Of a DNA stretch of 64,000 bases, positions 54,917-64,000 are shown in pieces (position 1 is the stretch's first letter; every line of letters starts with the position of its first letter). The position numbers and the translations under genes are program-made. This DNA comes from Burkholderiales bacterium. GTDB taxonomy: Bacteria; Pseudomonadota; Gammaproteobacteria; Burkholderiales; Burkholderiaceae_C. The notes below the pieces were generated by a model. That model saw nothing but the letters and a program-made list of their open reading frames with translations. It searched no databases and was not told where the DNA came from. Location: NCBI GenBank assembly GCA_017307865.1, contig JAFKGE010000018.1:1-64000 (forward strand), written 5' to 3'.

Positions 54917-55952
54917 GACGGCCGCGCCCAGCCCCTCGCCCGCTCGCTGGGCCTGGCGGCGCTTTCGGCGCAACCGGCTGGGCTTTGTCAGCCTGGTGCT
55001 GTTCGCCCTGCTGGTGGGCCTGAGCCTGCTGGCCGAGGTGATCTCCAACGACAAGCCGCTGGTGGTGCGCTACGACGGCCAGTTCTACTTTCCGCTGGTC
55101 AAGGCCTACCCCGAGAAGGTGTTCGGCGGCGACTTCGAGACCGAGACCGACTACCTCGACCCTTTCATCAAGGCGCAGTTCGCCAAGCCCGGCAACTGGG
55201 CCGTCTACCCGCCCAACCCCTATGGCGCGCACACCATCAACTACTTCGCGCAGGCGCCCAACCCGGCGCCGCCCTCGCGCGCCAACTGGCTGGGCACCGA
55301 CGACCGCGGGCGCGACCTGCTGGCGCAGCTGATCTACGGCTTTCGCGTCTGCGTGCTGTTCGGCCTGGCGCTGACGGCGGTGGGCACCGTGCTGGGCATC
55401 GCGGCAGGCGCCGTGCAGGGCTTTTTCGGCGGCAAGACCGACCTGGCGTTCCAGCGCTTCATCGAGGTCTGGGGCTCGATGCCCGAGCTGTACCTGCTGA
55501 TCATCTTCAGCGCCGTCCTGGCGCCCAGCCTGGGCCTGCTGCTGGTGCTGCTGAGCCTGTTCGGCTGGATGGGACTGTCGGACTACGTGCGCGCCGAATT
55601 CCTGCGCAACCGCCAACTCGACTACGTCAAGAGCGCGCGCGCCCTGGGCGTGCCCAACAGCCGCATCATCTGGCGCCACATCCTGCCCAACAGCATGGTG
55701 CCGGTGGTGACCTTTCTGCCGTTTCGCATGAGCGCGGCCATCCTGGCGCTGACCTCGCTCGACTTTCTGGGCCTGGGCGTGCCGCCCGGCACGCCCAGCC
55801 TGGGCGAGCTGCTGAGCCAGGGCAAGAACAACATCGACGCCTGGTGGATCTCGATCTCCACCTTCGGCGTGCTGGTCGTCACCCTGCTGCTGCTGACCTT
55901 CATGGGCGACGCGCTGCGCGACGCGCTGGACCCGCGCAAGGGGGAAGCTTGA
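54909..55952 (+). CDS. yejE: Yej-type ABC transporter permease (YejE-like)
   Basis: The 347-residue permease has an N-terminal helix (WAWRRFRRNRLGFVSLVLFALLVGLSLLAE). The periplasmic loop contains the typical YDGQFYFPLVKAYPEKVFGGDFETETDYLDPFI, NWLGTDDRGRDLLAQLIYGFRVCVLFG follows, and the EAA loop is FLRNRQLDYVKSARALGVPNSRIIWRHILPNSM. The ATG overlaps the VapC stop by eight bases. Confidence 0.95.
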   Translation: MAETAAPSPSPARWAWRRFRRNRLGFVSLVLFALLVGLSLLAEVISNDKPLVVRYDGQFYFPLVKAYPEKVFGGDFETETDYLDPFIKAQFAKPGNWAVYPPNPYGAHTINYFAQAPNPAPPSRANWLGTDDRGRDLLAQLIYGFRVCVLFGLALTAVGTVLGIAAGAVQGFFGGKTDLAFQRFIEVWGSMPELYLLIIFSAVLAPSLGLLLVLLSLFGWMGLSDYVRAEFLRNRQLDYVKSARALGVPNSRIIWRHILPNSMVPVVTFLPFRMSAAILALTSLDFLGLGVPPGTPSLGELLSQGKNNIDAWWISISTFGVLVVTLLLLTFMGDALRDALDPRKGEA

Positions 55953-56012
55953 TTTCCAAGGAAAATTGGGTTGTAACCCTCATGGGTCAAGCGCAAGCAG
56001 CTATCAAATCGA
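55951..56012 (-). repeat. GATAGCTG-type repeat, copy I, intergenic
   Basis: The minus strand reads ATTTGATAGCTGCTTGCGCTTGACCCATGAGGGTTACAACC. It fills the yejE-yejF gap, ending 14 bp before the yejF ATG. Confidence 0.85.
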
Positions 56013-56025
56013 TAGAGGCTGCCGC

Positions 56026-57636
56026 ATGACGGCGCCGCTGCTGGAGGTGCGCGGTCTGCAGGTCGCCTTCGGTCCCAAGACCGTGGTCGAGGGCGTGGAC
56101 TTCGCGCTGGCGCCGGGCGAGCGCCTGGCCCTGGTGGGCGAGTCGGGCTCGGGCAAATCGGTGACGGCGCTGGCGCTGCTGGGCCTGCTGCACGGCGCGC
56201 GCACCCAGGGGCAGGCCCTGTTCGACACCGCGCAGGGCCGGCGCGACCTGCTGGTCCTGCCCGAGCGCGAGCTGCGCGGCCTGCGCGGCGACGACATCGC
56301 GATGATCTTTCAGGAGCCGATGACGGCGCTCAACCCGCTGATGACGGTGGGCGAGCAGATCGCCGAGGTTTTAAGGCTGAAACGAGCACTGACGTCCGCC
56401 CAGTCTGCACAGGCAGCTATCGAATTGTTAGCGAAGACTGGCATCCCCGAGCCCGCGCGACGGGCCGGCGCCTACCCCCACCAGCTGTCGGGCGGCCAGC
56501 GCCAGCGCGCCATGATCGCCATGGCGCTGGCCTGCCAGCCCCGGCTGCTGCTGGCCGACGAGCCGACCACGGCACTGGACGTCAGCCTGCGCGGGCAAAT
56601 CCTGGCCTTGCTGGGCGAGCTGCAGCGCGAGACCTGCATGGCGGTGCTGCTCATCACGCACGACCTCAATCTGGTGCGCCGCTTTGCCGACCGCGTGGCC
56701 GTGATGCAGCACGGCCGCCTGGTGGAGCAGGACGCCACGGCAGCGCTGTTTGCCGCGCCGCGCCACGCCTACACCCGGCAGCTGCTGGCCAGCCGGCCCG
56801 AGCGCGACGTCGACGAGCGCCCCGCGCCGCTGGGCGCCACGCCGGTGCTGGCGGCGCAGGGGCTGCGCGTGGTCTACCCGACGCCGCTGCCCGGCATCCG
56901 CGGCTGGTTCAAGAAGGGCGAGTTCGTCGCGCTGCAGGGCGCCGACTTCAGCCTGCCGCCCGGCCGCACGCTGGGCGTGATCGGCGAGTCCGGTTCGGGC
57001 AAGTCCACCTTGGCGCAGGCCGCGCTGGGCCTGCTGGCGCGCCGCCAGGTGGGCGGCGACATCCGGGTCGCCGGCCACCCCTGGCGCTACAAGGCCGGCG
57101 CCGACCGGCCGCTGCGCCGCGCCGCGCAGGTGGTCTTTCAGGACCCGTTTTCGTCCCTGTCGCCGCGCATGACGGTGCAGGAGATCGTCGGCGAGGGCCT
57201 GCACGTGCATCAGCCCGCGCTGCCCGAGGCCGAGCGCCTTGCGCGCGTGCGCCAGGCCCTGGCGGACGTCAGCCTGACGGAAAGCGCGTTTCCGGGCCTG
57301 CTGACCCGCTACCCGCACGAATTTTCGGGTGGCCAGCGCCAGCGCATCGCCCTGGCGCGGGCGCTGATCGTCGGGCCCGAGCTGCTGGTGCTGGACGAGC
57401 CCACCAGCGCGCTCGACGTCACCATCCAGAAGCAGGTGCTGGCCCTGCTGCAGGCGCTGCAGCGCGAGCGTGGGCTGGCCTATCTGCTGATCACGCACGA
57501 CGTGGCCGTGGTGCAGGCCATGGCGCACGAGGTGATGGTGCTCAAGGACGGTGCCGTGGTCGAAGCCGGCGCCGCCGCCCAGGTGCTGGGCGCGCCGCGG
57601 CACCCTTACACGCAAAAGCTGCTGGCGGCGGCCTGA
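56026..57636 (+). CDS. yejF: Yej-type ABC transporter ATPase with two nucleotide-binding domains (YejF-like)
   Basis: The 536-residue protein has two Walker A motifs ([16 protein letters not shown] and [17 protein letters not shown]). It has two signature motifs ([15 protein letters not shown] and [15 protein letters not shown]) and two Walker B motifs ([13 protein letters not shown] and [13 protein letters not shown]). This double-NBD form is typical of YejF. It completes the importer with YejA, YejB and YejE. A repeat copy lies in frame in the first half (56367-56430, [24 protein letters not shown]), at a surface loop before the first signature. Confidence 0.95.
   Translation: MTAPLLEVRGLQVAFGPKTVVEGVDFALAPGERLALVGESGSGKSVTALALLGLLHGARTQGQALFDTAQGRRDLLVLPERELRGLRGDDIAMIFQEPMTALNPLMTVGEQIAEVLRLKRALTSAQSAQAAIELLAKTGIPEPARRAGAYPHQLSGGQRQRAMIAMALACQPRLLLADEPTTALDVSLRGQILALLGELQRETCMAVLLITHDLNLVRRFADRVAVMQHGRLVEQDATAALFAAPRHAYTRQLLASRPERDVDERPAPLGATPVLAAQGLRVVYPTPLPGIRGWFKKGEFVALQGADFSLPPGRTLGVIGESGSGKSTLAQAALGLLARRQVGGDIRVAGHPWRYKAGADRPLRRAAQVVFQDPFSSLSPRMTVQEIVGEGLHVHQPALPEAERLARVRQALADVSLTESAFPGLLTRYPHEFSGGQRQRIALARALIVGPELLVLDEPTSALDVTIQKQVLALLQALQRERGLAYLLITHDVAVVQAMAHEVMVLKDGAVVEAGAAAQVLGAPRHPYTQKLLAAA
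56367..56430 (-). repeat. GATAGCTG-type repeat, copy J, intragenic in yejF
   Basis: The minus strand reads AACAATTCGATAGCTGCCTG, then TGCAGACTGGGCGGACGTCAGTGCTCGTTTCAGCC. It is a diverged copy, read in frame in the first nucleotide-binding domain. Confidence 0.65.
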
Positions 57637-57678
57637 CCCGCCGCGCGCCCGGCGCAGGGCGGCCTGGCCACCAAGTCG

Positions 57679-57707
57679 TTGTCGCGCGGGCAAGTTCATG
57701 CTAAAAT
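57679..57707 (+). promoter_or_regulatory. Sigma-70 promoter of the rimP-nusA-infB operon
   Basis: TTGTCG, 17 bases, then TAAAAT. The start of transcription is expected near 57714, giving a roughly 110-nt leader before rimP. Confidence 0.75.
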
Positions 57708-57726
57708 TCGATGGATTGACGACCAC

Positions 57727-57755
57727 ATGGGCGGCCTTGCACCCGCCCATTTTTT
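57727..57755 (+). terminator. Terminator-like hairpin in the rimP leader
   Basis: An 8-bp stem ATGGGCGG/CCGCCCAT with an 8-nt loop is followed by TTTTTT. It lies about 15 nt after the predicted start and 70 bp before rimP. It could be an attenuator or an mRNA-protecting structure for the NusA/IF2 operon. Confidence 0.7.
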
Positions 57756-57822
57756 ATGCCTGAACGCCAGCGCCGGGCGCCGAAAGGGCGCGGCGCGGCC
57801 GCAGGCTTCATCGACGACACAC

Positions 57823-58404
57823 GTGGCACTGCAACAGACGATCGACGACACCGTGCGCTCATTGGGCTATGAGCTGGTCGAGCTGGAACGCTCGGCCGGG
57901 GGGCTGCTGCGGGTGACGATCGACTGGCCCTGGGCCGCCGGGCAGGCCGAACGCGGGGTGTCGGTGGACGATTGCGAGCGCGTCACGCGCCAGCTGCAGT
58001 ACGTGCTGGAGGTCGAGGGCGCGGACTACCAGCGCCTGGAGGTGTCCTCGCCCGGCATCGACCGGCCGCTGCGCCACGCGCAGGACTTCGAGCGCTTCGC
58101 GGGCGAGCTGGTCGACTTGGTGCTGAAGGCGCCCATCGGCGCGGCCGCGGCCGGCCAGGTGGCCGCCAACCGCAAGAAGTTTCGCGGCACGCTGCAGCGC
58201 GGTGAAGGCGAGGGCTGGCGCATCGTGTGGCGCGACGAGCCGGCGATCAAGCCGGGCGTGCGCGTGAGCAAGAAGCGCGAGGCGGCGCCCGAGCAGGCGC
58301 TGGACTTCGCGCTGGATGAACTGGCCTCGGCGCGCCTGGCGTCGGTGGTTGATTTCAAGGGCCGGAAGCCCAGGGGCGATTCGGTCGAGGCAAAGCAGGA
58401 ATAG
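57823..58404 (+). CDS. rimP: Ribosome maturation factor RimP
   Basis: Assists 30S subunit maturation. The 193-residue protein from GTG 57823 has [86 protein letters not shown] and an SH3-like C-terminus ([15 protein letters not shown]). The longer in-frame region upstream covers the leader hairpin and is not coding. It is followed 44 bp later by nusA. Confidence 0.95.
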   Translation: MALQQTIDDTVRSLGYELVELERSAGGLLRVTIDWPWAAGQAERGVSVDDCERVTRQLQYVLEVEGADYQRLEVSSPGIDRPLRHAQDFERFAGELVDLVLKAPIGAAAAGQVAANRKKFRGTLQRGEGEGWRIVWRDEPAIKPGVRVSKKREAAPEQALDFALDELASARLASVVDFKGRKPRGDSVEAKQE

Positions 58405-58448
58405 GCGCCACGCGCCGTTCCTTTGAGAGTATTGAAACAGGTGACACC

Positions 58449-59933
58449 ATGAACCGCGAACTGTTGATGCTGGTCGAGGCGATTTCGCGCGAGAAGAACG
58501 TCGAGCACGACGTCGTGTTCGGCGCGGTCGAGGCCGCGCTGGCCCAGGCTGCCAAGAAGCTGTACGAAGGCGACGTCGATCTGCGCGTGGCGATCGACCG
58601 CGAGACCGGCGACTACGAGACCTTCCGCCGCTGGCACGTGGTGCCCGACGACGCGGGCCTGCAGAACCCCGATGCCGAGGAACTGCTGATGGACGCCAGG
58701 GACCGCATTGCCGACATCGAGGTTGACGAATACATCGAGGAGCCGGTCGACTCGGTGCCGATCGGGCGCATCGGCGCCATGGCGGCCAAGCAGGTCATCC
58801 TGCAGAAGATCCGCGACGCCGAGCGCGAGATGCTGCTGAACGACTTCATGAGCCGCGGCGAAAAGATCTTCACCGGCACCGTCAAGCGCATGGACAAGGG
58901 CGACATCATCGTCGAGAGCGGCCGCGTCGAAGGGCGCCTGCGCCGCAGCGAGATGATCCCGAAGGAAAACCTGCGCAACGGCGACCGCGTGCGCGCCATG
59001 ATCATGGAAGTCGACCTGACGCTGCGCGGCGCGCCGATCCTGCTGTCGCGCTCGGCGCCCGAGTTCATGATCGAGCTGTTTCGCAACGAGGTGCCCGAGA
59101 TCGAGCAGGGCCTGCTGGAGATCAAGAGCTGCGCGCGCGATGCCGGCAGCCGCGCCAAGATTGCCGTGCTTTCGCACGACAAGCGCGTCGACCCCATCGG
59201 CACCTGTGTCGGCGTGCGCGGCACGCGCGTCAACGCCGTCACCAACGAGCTGGCCGGCGAGCGCGTGGACATCGTGCTGTGGTCGGACGACCCGGCGCAG
59301 TTCGTGATCGGCGCGCTGGCGCCGGCCAACGTGTCGTCGATCGTGGTCGATGAAGAAAAACACGCCATGGACGTGGTGGTGGACGAGGAAAACCTGGCCA
59401 TCGCCATCGGCCGCGGCGGCCAGAACGTGCGCCTGGCCTCCGACCTGACGGGCTGGAAGATCAACATCATGGACGCGGCCGAATCGGCCCAGAAGCAGGA
59501 AGAGGAAACCACTTCGCTGCGCAAGCTGTTCATGGAAAAGCTCGACGTCGACGAGGAAATCGCCGACATGCTGATCGCCGAGGGCTTCACCAACCTCGAG
59601 GAAGTGGCCTACGTGCCGATCCAGGAAATGCTGGACATCGAGGGCTTCGACGAGGAAACCGTCGAGGAGCTGCGCGCCCGCGCCAAGGATGCCCTGTTGA
59701 CGCAGGCCATCGCGCGCGAGGAAAGCATGGACGCGGTGTCGCAGGACCTGCGCGACCTGGAGGGCCTGACCCCCGCGCTGATCGGCCAGCTGGCCGAGGC
59801 CGGCGTGCAGACGCGCGACGACTTGGCCGACCTGGCCGTCGACGAACTCACCGCCATCACTGGGCAGTCCGAGGACGAAGCCCGAGCCCTGATCCTGAAG
59901 GCACGCGAGCACTGGTTCGCCGGCCAAGAGTAA
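58449..59933 (+). CDS. nusA: Transcription termination/antitermination factor NusA
   Basis: The 494-residue protein starts [38 protein letters not shown]. An S1 domain ([37 protein letters not shown]) and two KH domains ([35 protein letters not shown] and [24 protein letters not shown]) follow. Two acidic C-terminal repeats ([42 protein letters not shown] and a second copy) complete it. It binds RNA polymerase and nascent RNA. Confidence 0.98.
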   Translation: MNRELLMLVEAISREKNVEHDVVFGAVEAALAQAAKKLYEGDVDLRVAIDRETGDYETFRRWHVVPDDAGLQNPDAEELLMDARDRIADIEVDEYIEEPVDSVPIGRIGAMAAKQVILQKIRDAEREMLLNDFMSRGEKIFTGTVKRMDKGDIIVESGRVEGRLRRSEMIPKENLRNGDRVRAMIMEVDLTLRGAPILLSRSAPEFMIELFRNEVPEIEQGLLEIKSCARDAGSRAKIAVLSHDKRVDPIGTCVGVRGTRVNAVTNELAGERVDIVLWSDDPAQFVIGALAPANVSSIVVDEEKHAMDVVVDEENLAIAIGRGGQNVRLASDLTGWKINIMDAAESAQKQEEETTSLRKLFMEKLDVDEEIADMLIAEGFTNLEEVAYVPIQEMLDIEGFDEETVEELRARAKDALLTQAIAREESMDAVSQDLRDLEGLTPALIGQLAEAGVQTRDDLADLAVDELTAITGQSEDEARALILKAREHWFAGQE

Positions 59934-59956
59934 GGACATGGAGACACGCACCGTAT

Positions 59957-62788
59957 ATGACGAACACCACCGTTGCCGATTTCGCGAACGAACTCAAGCG
60001 CCCCGCTGACGCGCTGCTGGAGCAACTGCACGCCGCCGGGGTGGGCAAGCACTCGACCACCGACGTGCTGACCGACTCCGACAAGCAGCGACTGCTGACT
60101 TATCTGGAGGCCAGCCACGGCACCGGCGCCGCGCGCAAGAAGATCACGCTGACCAAGAAGACCACCAGCGAGATCAAGCAGGCCGACGCCTCGGGCAAGG
60201 CGCGCACCATCCAGGTCGAGGTGCGCAAGAAGCGCACCTTCATCAAGCGCGAGGACGAGTTGGCGCCGCCCGCACCGGCACCCGCTCCCGCCGCCGAAGC
60301 GGCCGCGCCCGCCGCGCCCGCGCCCATCATCGACGCCGCCGAGCAGGCGCGGCGCGACGAAGAAGCGCGCCGCCACGCCGAGCTGCTGCGCCGCCAGGCC
60401 GAGGAACAGGCCGAAAAGCGCCGCCTGCGCGAAGAGCAGGAGCGCCAGGCCGCGGCCGAGCAGGCCCGCCTGGCCGCCCAAGCCGCCGAGCAGGCCGCCG
60501 CCCAGGCTGCGCCGGCGCCCGCGGTCGCCCCGGCCGGCGAGCCCGAGGCACCCGCTGCCGAGCCGGTCAAGGCCGAGCCCGCCCAAGCTGAGCCGGCTGC
60601 AGCGCCGGCCGCGGCCGTTGCGCCCAGCGCCGAGGACGAAGCCGCCCTGGCGCGCGAGCACGAGGCCAAGCGCCGCAAGGCCCTGGCCGAGGCCGAGGCC
60701 ATCCGCGCCATGATGAACGCGCCGCGCAAGGTGCTGGTGGCCAAGAAGCCCGACGAGGGCAAGGCCGCCGCTGGCACGACCGCCGCCAAGGCCAAGGCGG
60801 GCGCCGCCGGCGCCGCGGCCAAGACGGCGACGCCGGGCGCCAACAAGGAGCTCAAGTCGGCCAAGCTGTCGTCCAGCTGGGCCGGCGATCCGGCCAAGAA
60901 GAAGGGCATTCCCACGCGCGGCGACAGCAGCGGCGGGGTGGGGCGCAACAACTGGCGTGGCGGCCCGCGTGGCCGCCGCGGCGAGCGCGGACGCGACGAG
61001 CAGGCCGTGGTGGAGGCGCCGGCCGAGCATCGCGTGCTCGAGGTGCACGTGCCCGAGACCATCACCGTGGCCGAGCTGGCGCACAAGATGGCCATCAAGG
61101 CCTCCGAGGTCATCAAGACGCTGATGAAGATGGGCCAGATGGTCACCATCAACCAGCCGCTGGACCAGGACACGGCCATGATCGTGGTCGAGGAAATGGG
61201 CCACACCGCGGTGGTGGCGGCGCTGGACGACCCCGAGGCCTTCACCGACCAGGAAGTGCAGGCGCAGGACGCCGAGGCGCTGCCGCGCCCGCCGGTGGTC
61301 ACCGTCATGGGCCACGTCGACCACGGAAAGACCTCGCTGCTGGACTACATCCGCCGCGCCAAGGTGGCGGCGGGCGAGGCCGGCGGCATCACGCAGCACA
61401 TCGGCGCCTACCACGTGCAGACGCCGCGCGGCGTGATCTCCTTCCTCGACACGCCCGGCCACGAGGCCTTCACCGCCATGCGCGCGCGCGGCGCGCAGGC
61501 CACCGACATCGTGATCCTGGTGGTGGCCGCCGACGACGGCGTGATGCCGCAGACGCGCGAGGCCATCAAGCACGCCAAGGCGGCGCAGGTGCCCATCGTG
61601 GTGGCCATCACCAAGTCCGACAAACCCGACGCCAACCCCGAGAAGGTCAAGGCCGAGTTGGTGGCCGAAGAGGTGGTGCCCGAGGAATTCGGCGGCGACT
61701 CGCCCTTCATCGCCGTGTCCAGCAAGACCGGCCAGGGCATCGACGAGCTGCTGGAGCAGGTGCTGCTGCAGGCCGAGGTGCTGGAGCTGAAGGCGCCGGT
61801 CGATGCCGCCGCCAAGGGCATCGTCATCGAAGCCAGCCTGGACAAGGGCCGCGGCCCGGTGGCCACGGTGCTGGTGCAGTCCGGCACGCTGAACGTGGGC
61901 GACGTGGTGCTGGCCGGCCAGACCTTCGGCCGCGTGCGCGCCATGCTGGACGAGGACGGCAAGGCCACCAAGTCGGCCGGCCCGTCGATTCCGGTCGAGA
62001 TCCAGGGCCTGGCCGAGGTGCCGCAGGCCGGCGACGATTTCATGGTGCTGACCGATGAGCGTCGGGCGCGCGAGATCGCCACCTACCGCGCCGGCAAGTT
62101 CCGCAACACCAAGCTGGCCAAGCAGCAGGCCGCCAAGCTGGAGAACATGTTCTCCGACCTGTCGGCCGGCGAGGTCAAGCACCTGCCCATCATCGTCAAG
62201 GCCGACGTGCAGGGCTCGCAGGAGGCGCTGGCCGCCACCTTGCTCAAGCTGTCGACCGACGAGGTCAAGGTGCAGATGGTCTACACCGGCGTGGGCGGCA
62301 TCAGCGAGAGCGACATCAACCTGGCGATCGCCTCCAAGGCCATCGTGATCGGCTTCAACGTGCGCGCCGACGCCGGCGCGCGCAAGCTGGCCGAGGGCAA
62401 CGACGTCGAGATTCGCTACTACAACGTCATCTACGACGCGGTGGACGAGCTGAAGGCCGCCATGTCCGGCATGCTGGCGCCCGAGCAGAAGGAAGAAGTC
62501 ATCGGCACGGCCGAGATCCGCACCGTGTTCGTGGCTTCCAAGATCGGCACCGTGGCCGGCTGCATGGTCACGCATGGGCTGGTGCGCCGCGACGCGCACT
62601 TCCGCCTGCTGCGCGACAACGTGGTCATCTACACCGGCGAGCTCGAGTCGCTCAAGCGCGTCAAGGACGACGTGCGCGAGGTCAAGGAAGGCTTCGAGTG
62701 CGGCATCAAGCTCAAGAACTACAACGACATCAAGGAAGGCGATCAGCTGGAGTTCTTCGAGATCAAGGAGATCGCGCGCACGCTGTAA
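59957..62788 (+). CDS. infB: Translation initiation factor IF-2
   Basis: The 943-residue GTPase brings initiator tRNA to the 30S subunit. An N-terminal IF2 associated domain ([47 protein letters not shown]) is followed by a long Ala/Glu/Lys-rich linker to about residue 340. The G domain has [15 protein letters not shown] (about 451), [16 protein letters not shown] and [18 protein letters not shown]. Domains II to IV end in [22 protein letters not shown]. The NKxD motif reads as TKSD, a known IF2 variation. Confidence 0.97.
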   Translation: MTNTTVADFANELKRPADALLEQLHAAGVGKHSTTDVLTDSDKQRLLTYLEASHGTGAARKKITLTKKTTSEIKQADASGKARTIQVEVRKKRTFIKREDELAPPAPAPAPAAEAAAPAAPAPIIDAAEQARRDEEARRHAELLRRQAEEQAEKRRLREEQERQAAAEQARLAAQAAEQAAAQAAPAPAVAPAGEPEAPAAEPVKAEPAQAEPAAAPAAAVAPSAEDEAALAREHEAKRRKALAEAEAIRAMMNAPRKVLVAKKPDEGKAAAGTTAAKAKAGAAGAAAKTATPGANKELKSAKLSSSWAGDPAKKKGIPTRGDSSGGVGRNNWRGGPRGRRGERGRDEQAVVEAPAEHRVLEVHVPETITVAELAHKMAIKASEVIKTLMKMGQMVTINQPLDQDTAMIVVEEMGHTAVVAALDDPEAFTDQEVQAQDAEALPRPPVVTVMGHVDHGKTSLLDYIRRAKVAAGEAGGITQHIGAYHVQTPRGVISFLDTPGHEAFTAMRARGAQATDIVILVVAADDGVMPQTREAIKHAKAAQVPIVVAITKSDKPDANPEKVKAELVAEEVVPEEFGGDSPFIAVSSKTGQGIDELLEQVLLQAEVLELKAPVDAAAKGIVIEASLDKGRGPVATVLVQSGTLNVGDVVLAGQTFGRVRAMLDEDGKATKSAGPSIPVEIQGLAEVPQAGDDFMVLTDERRAREIATYRAGKFRNTKLAKQQAAKLENMFSDLSAGEVKHLPIIVKADVQGSQEALAATLLKLSTDEVKVQMVYTGVGGISESDINLAIASKAIVIGFNVRADAGARKLAEGNDVEIRYYNVIYDAVDELKAAMSGMLAPEQKEEVIGTAEIRTVFVASKIGTVAGCMVTHGLVRRDAHFRLLRDNVVIYTGELESLKRVKDDVREVKEGFECGIKLKNYNDIKEGDQLEFFEIKEIARTL

Positions 62789-62799
62789 GCCGCAATACC

Positions 62800-62903
62800 G
62801 GACGCAGAGGACGCGAAACATACGCAGAGGGCGCAAAAGAATCCATCCAATGGTGTTCTGTCTCTTTTGCGTTTTTTGCGAAACCTTTGCGTCCTCTGCG
62901 TCC
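62800..62903. repeat. Inverted repeat between infB and rbfA
   Basis: Arms GGACGCAGAGGACGC (62800-62814) and its perfect complement (62889-62903) enclose an AT-rich middle with further complementary AAAAGA/TCTTTT words. The right arm is followed by TGAATTTTT, so the whole may act as a bidirectional terminator or a dispersed repeat. Confidence 0.75.
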
Positions 62904-62912
62904 TGAATTTTT

Positions 62913-63287
62913 ATGCCCAAGCGCAGCACCGTCCCCAACCGCGGCTTTCGCGTCGCCGACCAGATCCAGCGCGATCTGTCGGAGCTGATCGCGCGCGAGC
63001 TGAAGGACCCGCGCGTGGGCATGGTCACCCTCAACGCGGTCGAGGTCACGCCCGACTACGCGCACGCCAAGGTGTTCTTCAGCGTGCTGACGGGCGACCC
63101 GCAGGCCACGGCCGAGGCGCTCAACCACGCCGCCGGCCACCTGCGCAATGGCCTGTTCAAGCGCCTGCACATCCACACCGTGCCGACGCTGCACTTCGTG
63201 TTCGACCGCACCACCGAGCGCGCGGCCGACATGAACGCGCTGATCGCCAAGGCGGTGGCCTCGCGCTCCAAGGACGACGACGAGTAA
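62913..63287 (+). CDS. rbfA: Ribosome-binding factor A
   Basis: A 30S maturation factor. The 124-residue KH-type protein has [47 protein letters not shown] and [43 protein letters not shown], matching RbfA over its length. The start lies directly after the inverted-repeat spacer, with no evident Shine-Dalgarno. Confidence 0.97.
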   Translation: MPKRSTVPNRGFRVADQIQRDLSELIARELKDPRVGMVTLNAVEVTPDYAHAKVFFSVLTGDPQATAEALNHAAGHLRNGLFKRLHIHTVPTLHFVFDRTTERAADMNALIAKAVASRSKDDDE

Positions 63288-63290
63288 GCC

Positions 63291-64000
63291 ATGAGTACCG
63301 CTGGGCCGTCCCAAGGTGCGAAAGCCCCCTTGGGGGGCAGCGGACCACGCGCAGCGGGGGAGCGTGGGGGCGCGCCGCACGCGCCGCGCACGAGGGTCGT
63401 CCGGCGCCCCGTGCATGGGGTGCTGCTGCTCGACAAACCGCTGGGCCTGTCCAGCAACCAGGCCCTGCAGAAGGCCAAGTGGCTGTTGCGCGCCGAAAAG
63501 GCCGGCCACACCGGCACGCTCGACCCGCTGGCCAGCGGCGTGCTGCCGCTGTGCTTTGGCGCCGCCACCAAGTTCAGCGGCCTGCACCTGGATGCCGACA
63601 AGACCTACGCCGCTACCCTGCAACTCGGCGTGCGCACGAGCACGGGCGACGCCGAAGGCGAGGTCGTCGAGCGGCGCGCCGTGCCGGCCATCACCGCGGC
63701 CGAACTGGAGCGCGTGCGCCAGCAGTTCCTGGGCACGATCACCCAGGTGCCGCCCATGCACAGCGCGCTCAAGAAAGACGGCAAGCCCCTGTACGACTAT
63801 GCCCGCGCCGGCATCGAGGTCGAGCGCGCGCCGCGCACAGTGCAGATTTCCAAGCTGGATATGGCCATGGCGCCCGCCGATCAAGCGCAGTCAGCTATAA
63901 ATATCATAGTTACGTGCAGCAAGGGCACCTACATTCGCACCCTGGGCGAGGACATCGGCCACGCCCTGGGCTGCGGTGCGCACCTGAGCGCGCTGCGGCG
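63291..64000 (+). CDS. truB: tRNA pseudouridine-55 synthase TruB (3' end outside window)
   Basis: The protein is incomplete on the right. From ATG 63291, four bases after rbfA, the first 40 residues (STAGPSQGAKAPLGGSGPRA and on) are encoded by a GC-rich palindromic repeat and are not conserved. True TruB sequence begins at VHGVLLLDKPLGLSSNQALQKAKWLL, then KAGHTGTLDPLASGVLPLCFG with the catalytic Asp, and QVPPMHSALKKDGKPLYDYARAGIEVER. A second repeat is read in frame at 63858-63913. An alternative start near GTG 63410 would drop the repeat-coded part. Confidence 0.93.
   Translation, partial: MSTAGPSQGAKAPLGGSGPRAAGERGGAPHAPRTRVVRRPVHGVLLLDKPLGLSSNQALQKAKWLLRAEKAGHTGTLDPLASGVLPLCFGAATKFSGLHLDADKTYAATLQLGVRTSTGDAEGEVVERRAVPAITAAELERVRQQFLGTITQVPPMHSALKKDGKPLYDYARAGIEVERAPRTVQISKLDMAMAPADQAQSAINIIVTCSKGTYIRTLGEDIGHALGCGAHLSALR
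63306..63372. repeat. GC-rich palindromic repeat forming the 5' end of truB
   Basis: CCCCCTTGGGGGGCAGCGGA followed by GCAGCGGGGGAGCGTGGGGGC resembles a dispersed intergenic palindrome, and it shares the CCCCTTGG word with the element at 3950-4051. It is read in frame as the nonconserved N-terminus of TruB. Confidence 0.55.
63858..63913 (-). repeat. GATAGCTG-type repeat, copy K, intragenic in truB
   Basis: The minus strand reads TATTTATAGCTGACTGCGCTTGATCGGCGGGCGCCATGGCC. It is translated in frame as MAPADQAQSAINIIV, just before the conserved CSKGTYIRTL motif. Confidence 0.8.

Noticed and set aside
57679..57822. The 48-codon upstream extension of rimP
   Set aside because: It would translate the promoter and the hairpin, and it is not conserved in RimP. 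The GTG at 57823 matches the family start.
59609..63049. A 1146-residue open frame on the minus strand opposite nusA, infB and rbfA
   Set aside because: Codon bias of the high-GC plus-strand genes leaves this antisense frame open; its His/Leu/Gly-rich text matches no family.
986..63913. Reading the recurrent GATAGCTG units as a CRISPR array
   Set aside because: The copies are kilobases apart, in both orientations, and have no regular spacers.

Overview
The window reads as a piece of a high-GC betaproteobacterial chromosome, most likely Burkholderiales and probably Comamonadaceae. This is inferred from gene content and order (ahpC-ahpF, divergent rne/rluC, nadD-rsfS-rlmH-maf, rimP-nusA-infB-rbfA-truB, a yejABEF-type transporter) and from dispersed short repeats built around GATAGCTG. 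No rRNA, tRNA, CRISPR array or complete insertion sequence was seen.

Layout. 1-4203: the C-terminal half of an MmeI-like DNA methyltransferase, a DedA-rhodanese fusion protein, a branched-chain amino-acid type binding protein and a palindrome-rich spacer. 4499-15823: NfeD protease plus slipin, the peroxide-defence pair ahpC-ahpF, RNase E, and rluC with a HAD phosphatase, a Rieske protein and an SppA-type protease. 15827-20783: an O-GlcNAc-transferase-like TPR protein, an RsmI-like methyltransferase, Maf/YceF, YceD and upp. 20831-24711: a bufferin-type copper RiPP operon (bufA-bufB-bufC-doxX), divergent from an ECF sigma/NrsF-type anti-sigma pair. Both transcription units have a perfect GTAACC-N16-CGAA promoter. 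24781-27553: arginine/ornithine catabolism (ctlX, ornithine cyclodeaminase) with a divergent Lrp regulator. 27566-37999: a HerA-like ATPase, YebC, PurD, a 0.6-kb inverted-repeat element, HemF, an in-frame NadD-RsfS fusion, RlmH, Maf, two inserted minus-strand genes and RNase G. 38045-45507: a MarR-led operon for CoA-ester degradation of an alicyclic, aromatic or fatty acid. 45515-57636: YigZ, FabI and a Yej-type oligopeptide/microcin C importer broken up by accessory DNA. 57679-64000: the rimP-nusA-infB-rbfA-truB operon with its promoter and a leader hairpin.

Two systems stand out. The first is the bufferin locus, where copper-binding peptide, MNIO modification enzyme, partner, DoxX protein and dedicated sigma/anti-sigma form a self-contained regulon. 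The second is the interrupted yej operon. It holds a phosphoesterase, a BrnT/BrnA toxin-antitoxin pair fused into the remains of a second yejA gene, an AT-rich STAND/NACHT NTPase with an N-terminal nuclease-like domain (a likely phage-defence gene), and a VapBC-type pair between yejB and yejE.

Across the window, eleven copies of a roughly 60-bp GATAGCTG repeat were found by eye. Five lie in frame inside conserved genes (methyltransferase, yceD, nadD, yejF, truB), so the repeat appears to be tolerated as coding sequence.
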